Source: an uncultured Bacteroidales bacterium (GTDB taxonomy: Bacteria; Bacteroidota; Bacteroidia; Bacteroidales; UBA932). From it: 61,312 nt of DNA. Position 1 is the first letter of the stretch; every line of letters starts with the position of its first letter. Positions 1 through 9,832 of the stretch are shown here, piece after piece. Both the position numbers and the translations under genes were made by a program. Under the pieces are notes generated by a model that did no database searches, was not told the DNA's origin, and was given only the letters and a program-made list of their open reading frames with translations. Where the stretch lies: the NCBI GenBank assembly GCA_944323345.1, contig CALUSC010000010.1, positions 1 to 61,312 of the forward strand. The letters run 5' to 3'.

Positions 1-576
1 TTCAATTTCCCGTTCGGATTCAAGGAACTGGAGGGTATTCATTCCAGGACAGACTTCGACCTCGGAAACCATCAGAAGTTCTCAGGAAAGAAGATCCAGT
101 ATTTCGATCCGGAGAGCGGAGAAAGCTATACTCCATACGTGATAGAAACATCCATAGGAGTGGACAGAATGGTACTGGCCGTACTGTCTCACTCTCTGAA
201 GGAAGAAACTCTGGAAAACGGCGAAAAAAGGGTGGTCATGAGCATTCCTGCTCCGCTGGCTCCGGTGAAGGTGGCGGTATTGCCTCTTCTGAAGAAAGAC
301 GGGCTGCCTGAACTCGCCCAGACGATTATGGACGAGTTGAAGTTTGATTTCAACTGCCAGTATGACGAGAAGGACAGTATCGGAAAGAGATACCGCCGTC
401 AGGATGCCATAGGTACTCCTTTCTGCGTGACAGTAGACCACGATTCGCTGAACGACCACTGTGTGACCATACGTCATCGCGACACCATGGCTCAGGAGAG
501 GGTGAAAATCGAAGACCTGCACAAGATCATAAACGATCAGGTCAGCATGACTTCTCTTCTGAAGAAACTGAAGTAA
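1..576 (+). CDS. glyS: Glycyl-tRNA synthetase, 3' part (partial)
   Basis: The frame is open from base 1, so the 5' end lies outside the window and 191 residues are visible. It is the C-terminal part of a class II glycyl-tRNA synthetase of the eukaryotic/archaeal-like type used by Bacteroidetes. The stretch GIHSRTDFDLGNH followed by ETSIGVDRM is the end of the catalytic core (motif 3 region). PLAPVKVAVLPLLKKDG begins the anticodon-binding domain, and DEKDSIGKRYRRQDAIGTPF is the typical C-terminal signature. The enzyme charges tRNA-Gly with glycine in the cytoplasm. An ATG/GTG-initiated shorter ORF (GTG at 139) is only an internal codon of this frame. The stop abuts the stop of the convergent gene with no spacer. 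Confidence 0.95.
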   Translation, partial: FNFPFGFKELEGIHSRTDFDLGNHQKFSGKKIQYFDPESGESYTPYVIETSIGVDRMVLAVLSHSLKEETLENGEKRVVMSIPAPLAPVKVAVLPLLKKDGLPELAQTIMDELKFDFNCQYDEKDSIGKRYRRQDAIGTPFCVTVDHDSLNDHCVTIRHRDTMAQERVKIEDLHKIINDQVSMTSLLKKLK

Positions 577-1584
577 TCATAACCAGCTCTGGGCGGTAAT
601 GGGGAGTTCCACGCCTTCAGGAGTGACAAGGGAAGCTCCCACTTCCGGTTTGGCGAGATGGCCGATGATGTCGAATGTCTGGAAATCATGCCTGAAACGG
701 TCGTGTTTGCCGATAGGGATGGTAAACAGCAGACGACAGTCATCGCCTCCGTTGAACGCGGCTGATATAGGGTCTATGTTGAACTGCTTGCCCAGTTCGA
801 AAGTACCGCTGGCGAACGGGATACGTTCTACATAGATTTTGGCGCCGAGCCCGCTGTCCTGTACGAGCCGCTTGACAGCATCGGACAGGCCCCGGTTTAC
901 GAAATACCCGTATGACGGTATGATTTCGGCATCTTCCAGCTGGGACACGTATGACGGATTGATTTCAGGTTTCAGGTATTCCCCTACGATTAGTTTATGG
1001 TCCGAGAGGTCAGGCTGCGACCTGTCCGTCTTCCTTTTCAGGAACTTCTGCTTTTCCCTCTCCAGAATCTGCATTCCCATGAATGCGGCGCCAAGATTTC
1101 CGGAAACGCAGATCAGGTCCATGCTTTTGGCAGGCATCCTGCGCGCTTCGGTCAGACGCAGTCGTTCCCCTGTGGCGGAAATGGCGATATTAAGGCCATT
1201 GACCGACGGAAGGAGGTCGAGTGACAGTTCAGTATATCCGTGTTTTTTTGAGGCTGCTACGATGCCTTCCCACAGTTCCCGTATTTTTGCGAAATCTATT
1301 TTAGAGGATATTCCGAGCCTGACGGCCAATGTGCGCGGTTTCGACATGGCTGCGTAGAGTTCGCCTGTAGCCTCGATGACAGCCTTGTATCCCAGGTGTT
1401 TCAGCGGAAAATAGGTCAGATCGAAATCTATCCCTTCAGTCATCATTACCGAAGAATTCGTCACGCTGCCGGTGTCTTTCGCCACATGCAGCGTGCAATG
1501 GGTGTTCTGACTGTATCCTGTCCCTTCAAAAAGCTGTCTGACGGCTTCTATCTTGCCAATCTGTGAAAAAGTCTCTTCTGCCAT
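577..1584 (-). CDS. ThiL-like / AIR synthase-related protein with degenerate N-terminus
   Basis: 335 residues. The fold family is that of PurM/ThiL ATP-binding enzymes. EGIDFDLTYFPLKHLGYKA matches the thiamine-monophosphate kinase core, and NGGDDCRLLFTIP near the C-terminus matches the GGEDYELLFT-type motif. The N-terminal GDDAA Mg-ATP motif of true ThiL is absent: the equivalent segment reads HVAKDTGSVTNSSVM. I therefore read it as a ThiL paralogue that may have lost kinase activity or changed substrate. No thiamine genes are nearby. A TATGTTTG element lies about 55 bases upstream. Family membership is solid; the function is not known. Confidence 0.75.
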   Translation of the reverse strand: MAEETFSQIGKIEAVRQLFEGTGYSQNTHCTLHVAKDTGSVTNSSVMMTEGIDFDLTYFPLKHLGYKAVIEATGELYAAMSKPRTLAVRLGISSKIDFAKIRELWEGIVAASKKHGYTELSLDLLPSVNGLNIAISATGERLRLTEARRMPAKSMDLICVSGNLGAAFMGMQILEREKQKFLKRKTDRSQPDLSDHKLIVGEYLKPEINPSYVSQLEDAEIIPSYGYFVNRGLSDAVKRLVQDSGLGAKIYVERIPFASGTFELGKQFNIDPISAAFNGGDDCRLLFTIPIGKHDRFRHDFQTFDIIGHLAKPEVGASLVTPEGVELPITAQSWL

Positions 1585-1639
1585 AATATTCCGGTTTAAT
1601 TTTCTGGCTGCGTCGGAATTTCCCGGCGTTCCATTAATG

Positions 1640-1647
1640 CAAACATA
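1640..1647 (-). promoter_or_regulatory. Bacteroidetes -7 promoter element for the ThiL-like gene
   Basis: Reads TATGTTTG on the minus strand, matching TAnnTTTG, about 55 bases before the start codon. Confidence 0.5.
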
Positions 1648-1751
1648 CTGAAATTCTGCGGAAAAATCTGTAATAAACTTACATGGATATCAAATGAATG
1701 TTCCCGTTATCTCGGAAAAATTAGTTAAATTCGGGCGTTAAAAACTCTGTT

Positions 1752-2588
1752 ATGCGACTCAAATTCTTTCTGATCACAGTCCTCATCTTGCCGGTGATGT
1801 TCTGCGATGCAAAACCGGCCCAGCTGCCCAAAATTACAGTGATGTCATACAATATCCGTATGGGAAGCGCCGATGACGGGACCAACTCGTGGCAGTTCCG
1901 TTATCCCGCCACTGCCATGATGATAGAAGACAGGATGCCTGACGTGCTTGGTATTCAGGAAGCTATGTCATATCAGATCAGGTTTGTAGAGGAAAATCTG
2001 AGGAATTACAAGTTCATCGGAGTCGGACGTGAGGACGGGAAGAGCAAAGGTGAGCATATCGGTATTTTCTACAACAAGAAAACCGTTTCTCTCGTAAAAT
2101 GGGGTACTTTCTGGTTTTCCGAGACTCCGGACAAGCCGTCCAAAGGATGGGATGCCGCATGTCCGCGCTCGTCGACATGGGCTGTCTTGAAGAGCAAGGT
2201 TTCAGGAAAGAAATTCCTGTTCATAAGTACGCATCTGGACCATGCGGGGGCGGTGGCCAGGCAGAAAAGCGCGGCTCTGATGATGTCCAGGATACAGGAG
2301 CTGAATCCTGACGGTCTGCCAGTCGTGCTCGTCGGCGACTTCAATGCAGAGTATACTCATCCGGCACTGTCTCCAGTCACTGATTCCATGAAGAATGCCA
2401 GAAAGATAGCTGCCGAGACAGATTCAGCCGGCACATATCATGGATGGGGAAAGGACTCGCAGGTCATCGACCATATTTTCTATACGGGGTTCCGCTCATG
2501 TCTGGAATTCGAGACGGTCGTAAAACCGTACGCTGACCGCAAATTCATTTCCGACCATTATCCCGTAGAAGCTGTCCTTGTCTTCTGA
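1752..2588 (+). CDS. Secreted endonuclease/exonuclease/phosphatase family protein
   Basis: 278 residues with an N-terminal hydrophobic export signal (residues 1 to about 20). The EEP/DNase I-like catalytic set is complete: SYNIRMG (Asn), GIQEAM (metal Glu), STHLDH (His), VGDFNAEY (Asp/Asn), IDHIFYTG (Asp) and SDHYPV (catalytic Asp-His). Such exported Bacteroidetes proteins are metal-dependent phosphodiesterases or phosphatases; the substrate (nucleic acid, sphingomyelin or a sugar/inositol phosphate) cannot be told from sequence. A near-consensus TAAATTCG element at 1726-1733 is a plausible promoter. It is monocistronic and convergent with dnaE, with only 12 bases between the stops. Confidence 0.85.
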   Translation: MRLKFFLITVLILPVMFCDAKPAQLPKITVMSYNIRMGSADDGTNSWQFRYPATAMMIEDRMPDVLGIQEAMSYQIRFVEENLRNYKFIGVGREDGKSKGEHIGIFYNKKTVSLVKWGTFWFSETPDKPSKGWDAACPRSSTWAVLKSKVSGKKFLFISTHLDHAGAVARQKSAALMMSRIQELNPDGLPVVLVGDFNAEYTHPALSPVTDSMKNARKIAAETDSAGTYHGWGKDSQVIDHIFYTGFRSCLEFETVVKPYADRKFISDHYPVEAVLVF

Positions 2589-2600
2589 GCAGCCGTCAGA

Positions 2601-5600
2601 TCATTTCCAGATGGCCGAACACTCGACATTCAGGTCGCGGAGGTCATTGATGAACGGATTGCTGACAGCCACACGGTATTTTCTGGATGTAAATTCTATG
2701 TTATACCTGGTCTGCGGGTCATAAAGATACATGGACAGGGGGATGGTTCCCTTGTTTTTCTTTACGACATCTATCAGTTTTTCCCGGAAACCTGTATTGA
2801 GCATCGTCGTGTCGATTTTTATGGCAAAGCCCTTCAACAGGGTCGAAGCTGTATTTCCAAGAAGGGAAATCTTTTTGATTTTAAATGCGTATGGAGGGTC
2901 TCCCTTGATTTTCCGTTCTTCAGGCTTCACAAAATACCTTTCTTCTATCACTCCTTCTATGTAGACAGGGGTGAACAGTTGCAGATAAGGCATGAAAGTT
3001 TCATGGTTTTTCGAGAACAGGGCGAACTCATAGCTGCCGCTGAAATCCTCGATCGTGGTTTTCGACCACGGTGACCCGCTCTTTGTCGTCAGAAGCTGTA
3101 CATTGGTGATATAACCGGCAACATTGACCTTTGTTTTCTTTTTTTCATGGTCGCATTTTGCTATCAGGTCAGGAAGTCCGGCTAAATCGCAGTTCGTGAA
3201 ACTTTCTATCTCGTATGCATATTTATCCAGAGGATGGGCTGAAAGGTACATTCCTACCAGTTCTTTTTCCTTTTTCAGCATTTCCATCACTCCGTCATCA
3301 TCCGCACCGTTGTCCGCAGGCATATCCGGACGTTTAGGTTTCGTTTCTTCCATCTCTCCGAACAGGGATACCGCTGCATTTGCCTTGTCTTTTCCGTACA
3401 GGTCGGCATATTTTACCAGAGCATCCAGGAATATATCCCCGGATTCCACAGGAAGAGAATACTGGCGTCTCGAATAGCCGAAACTGTCGAATGCACCTGA
3501 ATACAGGAGAGATTCGTATGCTTTCTTGTTCACGATTCCTGCAAGTCTTTCGGCGAAATCCCAGATGTCGCTGAACGGTCCGTATTCGTTCCTGTTGTCC
3601 AGGACAGCCTTGACGATATTGTCTCCGAACCCTTTTATTCCTCCGAGCCCGAAACGGATATCCCCGTTCTTGTTTACGGTGAATCTGGCTTCACTTTCGT
3701 TTATGTCAGGGTTGAGGACCTTGATACGTGACTTCTTGCAGTCATCCATGATTTTCTTGATCTCATCCATGTTGGAGAGATTCTTACTGAGGTTCGCAGC
3801 CTGGAATTCAGCCGGATAATGGGCTTTGAGATATCCTGTCTGGTAGCTTACCCATGCATAGCATGTAGCGTGCGACTTGTTGAAAGCGTATTGGGCGAAT
3901 TTTCTCCAGTCTTTCCAAATCTTGTTCAGAACCTTTTCAGGATGTCCGTTGGCCTTTCCCCCTTCGATGAACTTGTCATGCAGGGATTCCAGCACGTCGA
4001 GCTGCTTTTTTCCCATGGCCTTGCGCAGCTTGTCAGCCTGCCCCTTGGTGAATCCGGCGAGTTTCTGCGACAGAAGCATGACCTGCTCCTGGTATACAGT
4101 GACCCCGTAAGTGTCCTGCAGGTATTCTTCCATCTCAGGAAGGTCGTACTCTATCTTTTCCGTGCCCTGCTTCCTGGCGACGAATGAAGGAATGTAGTCG
4201 AGAGGCCCCGGACGGTAGAGGGCATTCATGGCGATAAGGTCTTCGAATCTGGTAGGCTGAAGTTTCTGAAGCCATTCTTTCATGCCGTCAGACTCGAACT
4301 GGAACACGCTCTTGGTATCGCCGCGCCCGTACAGCTTGTAAGTGTCTTCATCGTTGATAGGGATTTTTTCTATGTCTATGTCTATCCCATGAGTCTTTTT
4401 CACGTTTTCCAGACACTCCTTTATGATAGACAGCGTTTTCAGTCCCAGGAAGTCCATTTTCAGCATCCCTACTTCTTCTATGAAGCTGCCTTCATACTGG
4501 GAGACCCACACATCCAGTCCTGTAGCCTTGTCAGCAGCCACTGTGATGGGAATATAGTCGGTCAGATCCCCGCGTCCGATGATCATGGCGCAGGCATGGA
4601 CACCTGTCTGGCGGATACTTCCTTCGAGCTTCAGGGCATATCCGAGAACTGCCCTGGTCAGTTCCGGTCCGTTCTCATACTCGTTCTTCAGCTCATCGAC
4701 ATATTTCAGACAGTTCTGGAGGGTCACCTTGTAATCCTTGTCGACAGGGCCCTTCTTGAACTTCTTCATCACTTTCATCATCTGTCCCTCATGCTCGGGA
4801 TCAGGTATCTCCACTTCCTTTTCCACCAGCGTAAACCCTTTTCCAAGCTCCTCGTCGGCTTCCATCGGCACTTCCTGTATCTCGCTCACCCTTATAGGCT
4901 TGTCCGGAATCATCTTGGTAAGCCTGTTGGACTCGTCGATACTCATCTTGCTGATACGGGCGACATCCTTGATAGCCATTTTCGCCGCCATCGTTCCGAA
5001 TGTGACCACATGGGATACATGATCCTTGCCGTAGGTATCCTCGACATATTTGAATACCCTGTAACGTCCGTCGTCATCGAAATCGATATCGATATCAGGC
5101 ATGGATATACGGTCCGGATTCAGGAAACGCTCGAACAGCAGCTGGTATTTTATCGGGTCGATATTGGTAATGCCGAGGCAATAAGCTACCGCAGAACCTG
5201 CCGCAGACCCTCTTCCCGGACCCACGGAAATCCCCTGCCGGCGTGCCGCCGCAATGAAGTCCTGCACTATAAGGAAATAGTCAGGGAATCCCATCCTGCA
5301 GATGGTCTTCAACTCGAAATCTATCCTTTCGGCATGTTCTTCATCCAGTTCTCCGTAACGTTTTTCTGCGCCTTTATAGCACAATTCGCACAGGTAAGCG
5401 ACGGAATACGTGAATTCCGGTCCTCGGTCGCTTCCGTCCTTGTTCGTGCGTCCTACGTCGATTACATCCTTGTATTTTTCCAGGTATTTTTCTTTCTCCG
5501 CCAGGAAGCTTTCTTCTATCTTGAAGACAGGGAGCACATGTCCCCTGTCGATAGTATAGCGCTCCACTTTATCGAATATTTCCATGGTATTGGAAAGGAC

Positions 5601-6404
5601 TTCCGGATGGTCCGGAAAGAGAGCCGCCATTTCTTCTTCGCTCTTGAGATATTCCTGCTGTGTATAACGGAGTCTTTTAGGGTCGTCTACGTTGGCGTTT
5701 GTCGTCAGACATATCAGTCTGTCATGGACCGGACCGTCTTCCTTCTCCACGAAATGCACGTCGTTTGTCGCCACTACCTTTACACCGGTCTTTTCGGCGA
5801 GTTCGAATATTCCCTCATTCGAAACTGTCTGCCGTTCATAAACTTCCAGAGACAGTCCGGGAACTTCGGTCTTGTGAAGCTGCACTTCGAGATAATAATC
5901 CTCCCCGAATACTTTCTTATGCCATTCAATGGCTTTTTCAGCGCCGGCCATGTCGCCGGCAATGATGTTTTTCGGAATCTCTCCGGCAATGCACGCCGAG
6001 CAGCAAATAAGGTCCCCGGCATATTTTTCCACGATTTCGTGCGATACGCGCGGCTTTCCGTAGTACATTCCCTCGATGTGTCCGGTAGAGACTATCTTCA
6101 TCAGGTTTTTGTACCCGTTGTAGTTCTTCGCCAGCAATATAAGGTGATAATATTCCCTGTGCTCCTTGTCCTTTATGGTATGGTCGTATCTGGATACGTA
6201 TATTTCGCATCCTATGATGGGTTTGACCTCAGGATACTTTGCCGCATACTTGAAGAACTCCTTCACGCCGAACATGTTGCCGTGATCTGTAATGGCCAGG
6301 CCGGGCATCCCGAGTTCTTTGGCACGCCGGAACAGCTTTTCTATGGAAGAAAGACCGTCTAGAATCGAATATTGGGTATGTACGTGAAGGTGGACAAATG
6401 ACAT
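2601..6404 (-). CDS. dnaE: DNA polymerase III subunit alpha
   Basis: 1267 residues, the usual length for Bacteroidetes DnaE. It is the replicative polymerase catalytic subunit. The N-terminal PHP domain begins FVHLHVHTQYSILDG. The palm holds MPDIDIDFDDDGR at about residues 435-447, whose aspartates (437, 439, 441) include the metal-binding catalytic residues. GPGRGSAAGS precedes it. The C-terminal third has the helix-hairpin-helix segment and the OB-fold (KVNVAGYITNVQ). There is no fused 3'-5' exonuclease domain. The start is supported by a TACCTTTG element 24 bases upstream. The gene is separated from upstream secDF by a strong terminator, so it has its own promoter. Confidence 0.98.
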   Translation of the reverse strand: MSFVHLHVHTQYSILDGLSSIEKLFRRAKELGMPGLAITDHGNMFGVKEFFKYAAKYPEVKPIIGCEIYVSRYDHTIKDKEHREYYHLILLAKNYNGYKNLMKIVSTGHIEGMYYGKPRVSHEIVEKYAGDLICCSACIAGEIPKNIIAGDMAGAEKAIEWHKKVFGEDYYLEVQLHKTEVPGLSLEVYERQTVSNEGIFELAEKTGVKVVATNDVHFVEKEDGPVHDRLICLTTNANVDDPKRLRYTQQEYLKSEEEMAALFPDHPEVLSNTMEIFDKVERYTIDRGHVLPVFKIEESFLAEKEKYLEKYKDVIDVGRTNKDGSDRGPEFTYSVAYLCELCYKGAEKRYGELDEEHAERIDFELKTICRMGFPDYFLIVQDFIAAARRQGISVGPGRGSAAGSAVAYCLGITNIDPIKYQLLFERFLNPDRISMPDIDIDFDDDGRYRVFKYVEDTYGKDHVSHVVTFGTMAAKMAIKDVARISKMSIDESNRLTKMIPDKPIRVSEIQEVPMEADEELGKGFTLVEKEVEIPDPEHEGQMMKVMKKFKKGPVDKDYKVTLQNCLKYVDELKNEYENGPELTRAVLGYALKLEGSIRQTGVHACAMIIGRGDLTDYIPITVAADKATGLDVWVSQYEGSFIEEVGMLKMDFLGLKTLSIIKECLENVKKTHGIDIDIEKIPINDEDTYKLYGRGDTKSVFQFESDGMKEWLQKLQPTRFEDLIAMNALYRPGPLDYIPSFVARKQGTEKIEYDLPEMEEYLQDTYGVTVYQEQVMLLSQKLAGFTKGQADKLRKAMGKKQLDVLESLHDKFIEGGKANGHPEKVLNKIWKDWRKFAQYAFNKSHATCYAWVSYQTGYLKAHYPAEFQAANLSKNLSNMDEIKKIMDDCKKSRIKVLNPDINESEARFTVNKNGDIRFGLGGIKGFGDNIVKAVLDNRNEYGPFSDIWDFAERLAGIVNKKAYESLLYSGAFDSFGYSRRQYSLPVESGDIFLDALVKYADLYGKDKANAAVSLFGEMEETKPKRPDMPADNGADDDGVMEMLKKEKELVGMYLSAHPLDKYAYEIESFTNCDLAGLPDLIAKCDHEKKKTKVNVAGYITNVQLLTTKSGSPWSKTTIEDFSGSYEFALFSKNHETFMPYLQLFTPVYIEGVIEERYFVKPEERKIKGDPPYAFKIKKISLLGNTASTLLKGFAIKIDTTMLNTGFREKLIDVVKKNKGTIPLSMYLYDPQTRYNIEFTSRKYRVAVSNPFINDLRDLNVECSAIWK

Positions 6405-6427
6405 GTTTCTGCTTTTTTGAGGGAGAG

Positions 6428-6435
6428 CAAAGGTA
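6428..6435 (-). promoter_or_regulatory. -7 promoter element for dnaE
   Basis: Reads TACCTTTG on the minus strand (TAnnTTTG), 24 bases before the dnaE start. It lies immediately downstream of the T-run of the secDF terminator, so termination and re-initiation are packed into about 45 bases. Confidence 0.6.
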
Positions 6436-6470
6436 CAAAAAAATTACGGGGGATATCAAATCCCCCGTAA
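6436..6470 (-). terminator. Rho-independent terminator of secDF
   Basis: An 11-bp perfect stem, TTACGGGGGAT with ATCCCCCGTAA, has a 5-base loop at 6444-6470 and is followed on the minus strand by a run of seven T. Confidence 0.85.
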
Positions 6471-6488
6471 CAATTATTTCCGTTGGAA

Positions 6489-6507
6489 TCCCGGGAATAT
6501 CCCGGGA
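6489..6507. repeat. 8-bp palindrome pair at the secDF 3' end
   Basis: TCCCGGGA occurs twice, separated by ATA. The unit is itself a palindrome, so the segment can fold as a hairpin just beyond the secDF stop and before the main terminator. It may protect the 3' end of the mRNA. Confidence 0.5.
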
Positions 6508-6516
6508 CGGACAATG

Positions 6517-9500
6517 CTATTTTCTCTTTTCTTCGAGCTTCTTCGCATTCCTTTTTTCTACGGCCATGGTGACATCGTACATGATAGGAGTAGCGATGAA
6601 GATGGAAGCGTATGTACCGACGGCAATACCCACGCAGAGGGCTACTGCCATACCTCTGATCACTTCACCTCCGAAGATGGCGATGGCGATCATCACTATC
6701 AGAGTCGTGAGGCTGGTGTTCATGGTACGTGACAGGGTACTGTTAAGAGCCTGGTTCGCATTTATATCGAGAGGCATCTTAGGATGCAGTGTCTTGTACT
6801 CACGGATTCGGTCGAAAATCACCACTGTATCGTTGATGGCATAACCGATGATGGTAAGTACCGCAGCGATGAATGTCTGGTCGACATCCAGGCTGAACGG
6901 CAGTATTCCGGAGAACAGCGAGAAGAATCCGACCACGATGATGGCAGTGTGTGCCAGACCGAGCGTACCTCCGAGACCCCAGGTCCATTTCTTGAACCTT
7001 ATGGCGATATAAATGAAGATGACGAGCAGTGCGATGACGACGGCTATTATGGCATCCCTCTTCATATCGTCTGCGATGGAAGCGTCCACCTTGTCCGAAC
7101 TGATGATACCGTTAGGGTTTACTGCAGTGGATGTAAACAGATCGAGGTTCATTTCTCCGGCATAGAAACCTTTTACTGCGTTGAAGAGTTTCTCTTCTAC
7201 GGCAGCGTCTGCTTCCGTGGACTTGTCTTCGATAAGATACTGGGTAGTGATCTTCATCTGGCTTTCACCTCCGAACTGCTTGGCCTCGACACCGCCGTTG
7301 AATTCCTTGACCAGGGATGCCCTGACATCTTCTACGGATACCGGCTGGTCGAACCTTACCACGAATGTACGTCCTCCGGCGAAATCTACACCGTATGTGA
7401 AGCCTTTGGTACACATGGAAACGATGCAGACGATGATGACAACAGAAGAAATCACGTATGTGAATTTCCTCTTACTGAGGAAGTTGATGGTAGTGTTCTG
7501 CAGGAAGTTCCTGGTAAGCTTGTTGTCGAATGTGATATTCTTGCCTTTCGCCAGCCTGTCATCGATGATGATACGTGAGATAAAAATCGATGTGAATACA
7601 GACGTTATGATACCGATGATCAATGTGGTGGCGAAGCCCTGTACCGGACCTGAACCGAATATGAACAGGACGATACCTGTCAGAATCGTAGTGATCTGTC
7701 CGTCGATGATGGCCGAATATGCGTTCGAGTAACCGTCTGTTACGGCTTTTCCGAGTCCTTTGCCTGAACGGAGTTCCTCCTTGATTCGTTCATATATGAT
7801 GACGTTCGCGTCCACTGCCATACCCAAAGTCAGGACGAGACCTGCGATACCAGGCAATGTCAGTACTGCGGAGAACGAAACGAGCGTACCGAAAAGCAGG
7901 AGCACGTTGCACAGAAGAGCGGCATCCGCGATGAGGCCCGCGCCATGATAGAAGAATACCATGTAGCAGAGCACCAGCAGGAAGGCTATGATGAACGAGA
8001 TGAAACCGGCGTTGATGGATTCGGCACCGAGTGACGGACCTACGACCTGTTCCTGGACGATCTTTGCAGGGGCAGGAAGAGTACCGGATTTCAGTACGTT
8101 CACGAGGTCTTCAGCCTCTTCGAGAGTGAAGTTTCCGCTGATCTGGGAGTTACCTCCGGTAATTTCGGTATTTACGACAGGATGTGAATAAACCATGTTG
8201 TCGAGGACGATGGCTATCTGCCTGTTGATATTGTCCTTTGTCAGGCGGGCCCATACTTTTGCGGCCTCGGCGCTCATGGACATGGAGACTTCAGGGCTTG
8301 CGCCATTGTACTGTACGCGTGCGTCAGTTATGAATTTCTGGCCTCTTTCCCCGTCGAGGGCAGCCTCCCCGTCGAGGGATGCCTTTATGGCCACGAGTTC
8401 GTACTGGTTGTTTGCGAACGGTTTCACGGACCACATCGGTATGAGGTCATCAGGGAAGAGAGCCTTGACTTCAGGCATGTTCAGGATTTTGTTCACCTTC
8501 GCGGTGTCGCTGAAGTGTGCATAACCCATGGTAGCACCTCTCATCACGCTTCCGGCCTGGTCTACAGGCGGCATGAGTACCGCGAACAGCGGATTCTCTT
8601 TCTCATAGTCGGCGAAGTCTGCGGATTCGGCTGACTGGGCTTCTATTTCTTCAGCAAGGATATCTTTCTCAGCATCGGATGCCGCAGGAGTCTCTTCCAC
8701 TGCTTCAGTTTCTGCATTTTCGTTCTGAAGCTGTGCCACGAGGCTGTTCGCCTCCGTCATGTACTGGAATATCTCGGAAGTCTCGTATGTCGTCCAGAAT
8801 TCGAGGGACGCAGTACCCTGAAGAAGTTTTCTGACACGTTCAGGTTCCTTCACGCCAGGAAGTTCCACGAGGATTCTGCCGGTGTTTCCGACTTTCTGGA
8901 TATTAGGCTGAGTGACACCGAAACGGTCGACCCTGTTTCTGAGCACTTCGAATGAGTTTGCGATGGCACTTTCGGCCTCCTGACGTATGAGAGCTATGAT
9001 TTCGTCGTCAGTAGACTCCAGTTTCTTGTTCTCGGTCTTGTTCTTTCTGTCCAGACCGATGAATACGTTGGAAAGCCTCTGTCCGCCAGCATTCTCTTTC
9101 CAGGCCTCTTCGAAGAGGGTGATGAAGTCCGTACCGGAAGTCTTGCTGCGTTCCAGGGCGATATTGAATGCTTTCTGGTATTCGGGAGACATGCTGTTTT
9201 CGGCAAGAGCCTGCACGACATCTTCGAGCTGTACCTGAAGCATTACGTTCATACCTCCCTTGAGGTCAAGTCCGAGGTTGATTTCCTTTTCCCTTACATC
9301 ATCGAACGTATATCCGAAATATACTTTCTGTGATGAAATGGAATCCAGATACCATCTGTTCTGGTCTTTTCTGATGGAGTCAAGGACATAGGCCTTGTCG
9401 ACATCCGGAATCTTTTCGTAGGCAGCACTTGCCTTGAAATTCTCTACTGCGGTCTCTGCATATTTTACAGCCTTGTTCTCGTAGATCTTGGTTACTACAG

Positions 9501-9573
9501 TGAACATCAGCTGCCAAATGCAGGCAAGAGCAAGAAGTATTGCCACGAATCTGATAGCACCTTTACTTTGCAT
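6517..9573 (-). CDS. secDF: SecD-SecF fusion, protein translocase subunit
   Basis: 1018 residues, a single-chain SecDF as is usual in Bacteroidetes. It uses the proton motive force to help pull secreted proteins through SecYEG from the periplasmic side. The SecD half carries an N-terminal membrane anchor, DLKGGMNVMLQV, RVDRFGVTQPNIQ and GMAVDANVIIYERIKEEL in its membrane part. The SecF half follows with TYGVDFAGGRTFVVRF and AINDTVVIFDRIREY. About 12 membrane segments are expected. An acidic, low-complexity insertion (around residues 290-330) lies in the first periplasmic domain. A TAAATTTG promoter element lies 73 bases upstream. Confidence 0.97.
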   Translation of the reverse strand: MQSKGAIRFVAILLALACIWQLMFTVVTKIYENKAVKYAETAVENFKASAAYEKIPDVDKAYVLDSIRKDQNRWYLDSISSQKVYFGYTFDDVREKEINLGLDLKGGMNVMLQVQLEDVVQALAENSMSPEYQKAFNIALERSKTSGTDFITLFEEAWKENAGGQRLSNVFIGLDRKNKTENKKLESTDDEIIALIRQEAESAIANSFEVLRNRVDRFGVTQPNIQKVGNTGRILVELPGVKEPERVRKLLQGTASLEFWTTYETSEIFQYMTEANSLVAQLQNENAETEAVEETPAASDAEKDILAEEIEAQSAESADFADYEKENPLFAVLMPPVDQAGSVMRGATMGYAHFSDTAKVNKILNMPEVKALFPDDLIPMWSVKPFANNQYELVAIKASLDGEAALDGERGQKFITDARVQYNGASPEVSMSMSAEAAKVWARLTKDNINRQIAIVLDNMVYSHPVVNTEITGGNSQISGNFTLEEAEDLVNVLKSGTLPAPAKIVQEQVVGPSLGAESINAGFISFIIAFLLVLCYMVFFYHGAGLIADAALLCNVLLLFGTLVSFSAVLTLPGIAGLVLTLGMAVDANVIIYERIKEELRSGKGLGKAVTDGYSNAYSAIIDGQITTILTGIVLFIFGSGPVQGFATTLIIGIITSVFTSIFISRIIIDDRLAKGKNITFDNKLTRNFLQNTTINFLSKRKFTYVISSVVIIVCIVSMCTKGFTYGVDFAGGRTFVVRFDQPVSVEDVRASLVKEFNGGVEAKQFGGESQMKITTQYLIEDKSTEADAAVEEKLFNAVKGFYAGEMNLDLFTSTAVNPNGIISSDKVDASIADDMKRDAIIAVVIALLVIFIYIAIRFKKWTWGLGGTLGLAHTAIIVVGFFSLFSGILPFSLDVDQTFIAAVLTIIGYAINDTVVIFDRIREYKTLHPKMPLDINANQALNSTLSRTMNTSLTTLIVMIAIAIFGGEVIRGMAVALCVGIAVGTYASIFIATPIMYDVTMAVEKRNAKKLEEKRK

Positions 9574-9646
9574 AGTTTATCGTAAATTTTAAATTAATAT
9601 TTTCGATGTGAGGTGCGTCCTGAACGCAATTTCACAAAATAGGGCA

Positions 9647-9654
9647 CAAATTTA
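9647..9654 (-). promoter_or_regulatory. -7 promoter element for secDF
   Basis: Reads TAAATTTG on the minus strand, 73 bases before the start codon. Confidence 0.55.
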
Positions 9655-9795
9655 CTATTTTTTTATTAATATATAAGAGGCTGCCTTAAATTTTATTCGG
9701 CGGCAGTATCCTATATTCCGCCGGAAGGACACCTGCATTGCCGGAGGCAGTATAAAAAGAACACCGGAAAATGAAGATTTCTCTAAACAATTTTA

Positions 9796-9803
9796 TATTT
9801 TTG
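9796..9803 (+). promoter_or_regulatory. -7 promoter element for the PD40/SPOR operon
   Basis: TATTTTTG, 29 bases before the start codon; matches TAnnTTTG. Confidence 0.6.
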
Positions 9804-9832
9804 TAGATTCTAAAATCGCATCCGGAATATAA

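Noticed and set aside
4389-6362. A 657-codon open frame on the plus strand.
   Set aside because: It lies fully antisense to dnaE, has the composition of a mirrored frame, and matches no family.
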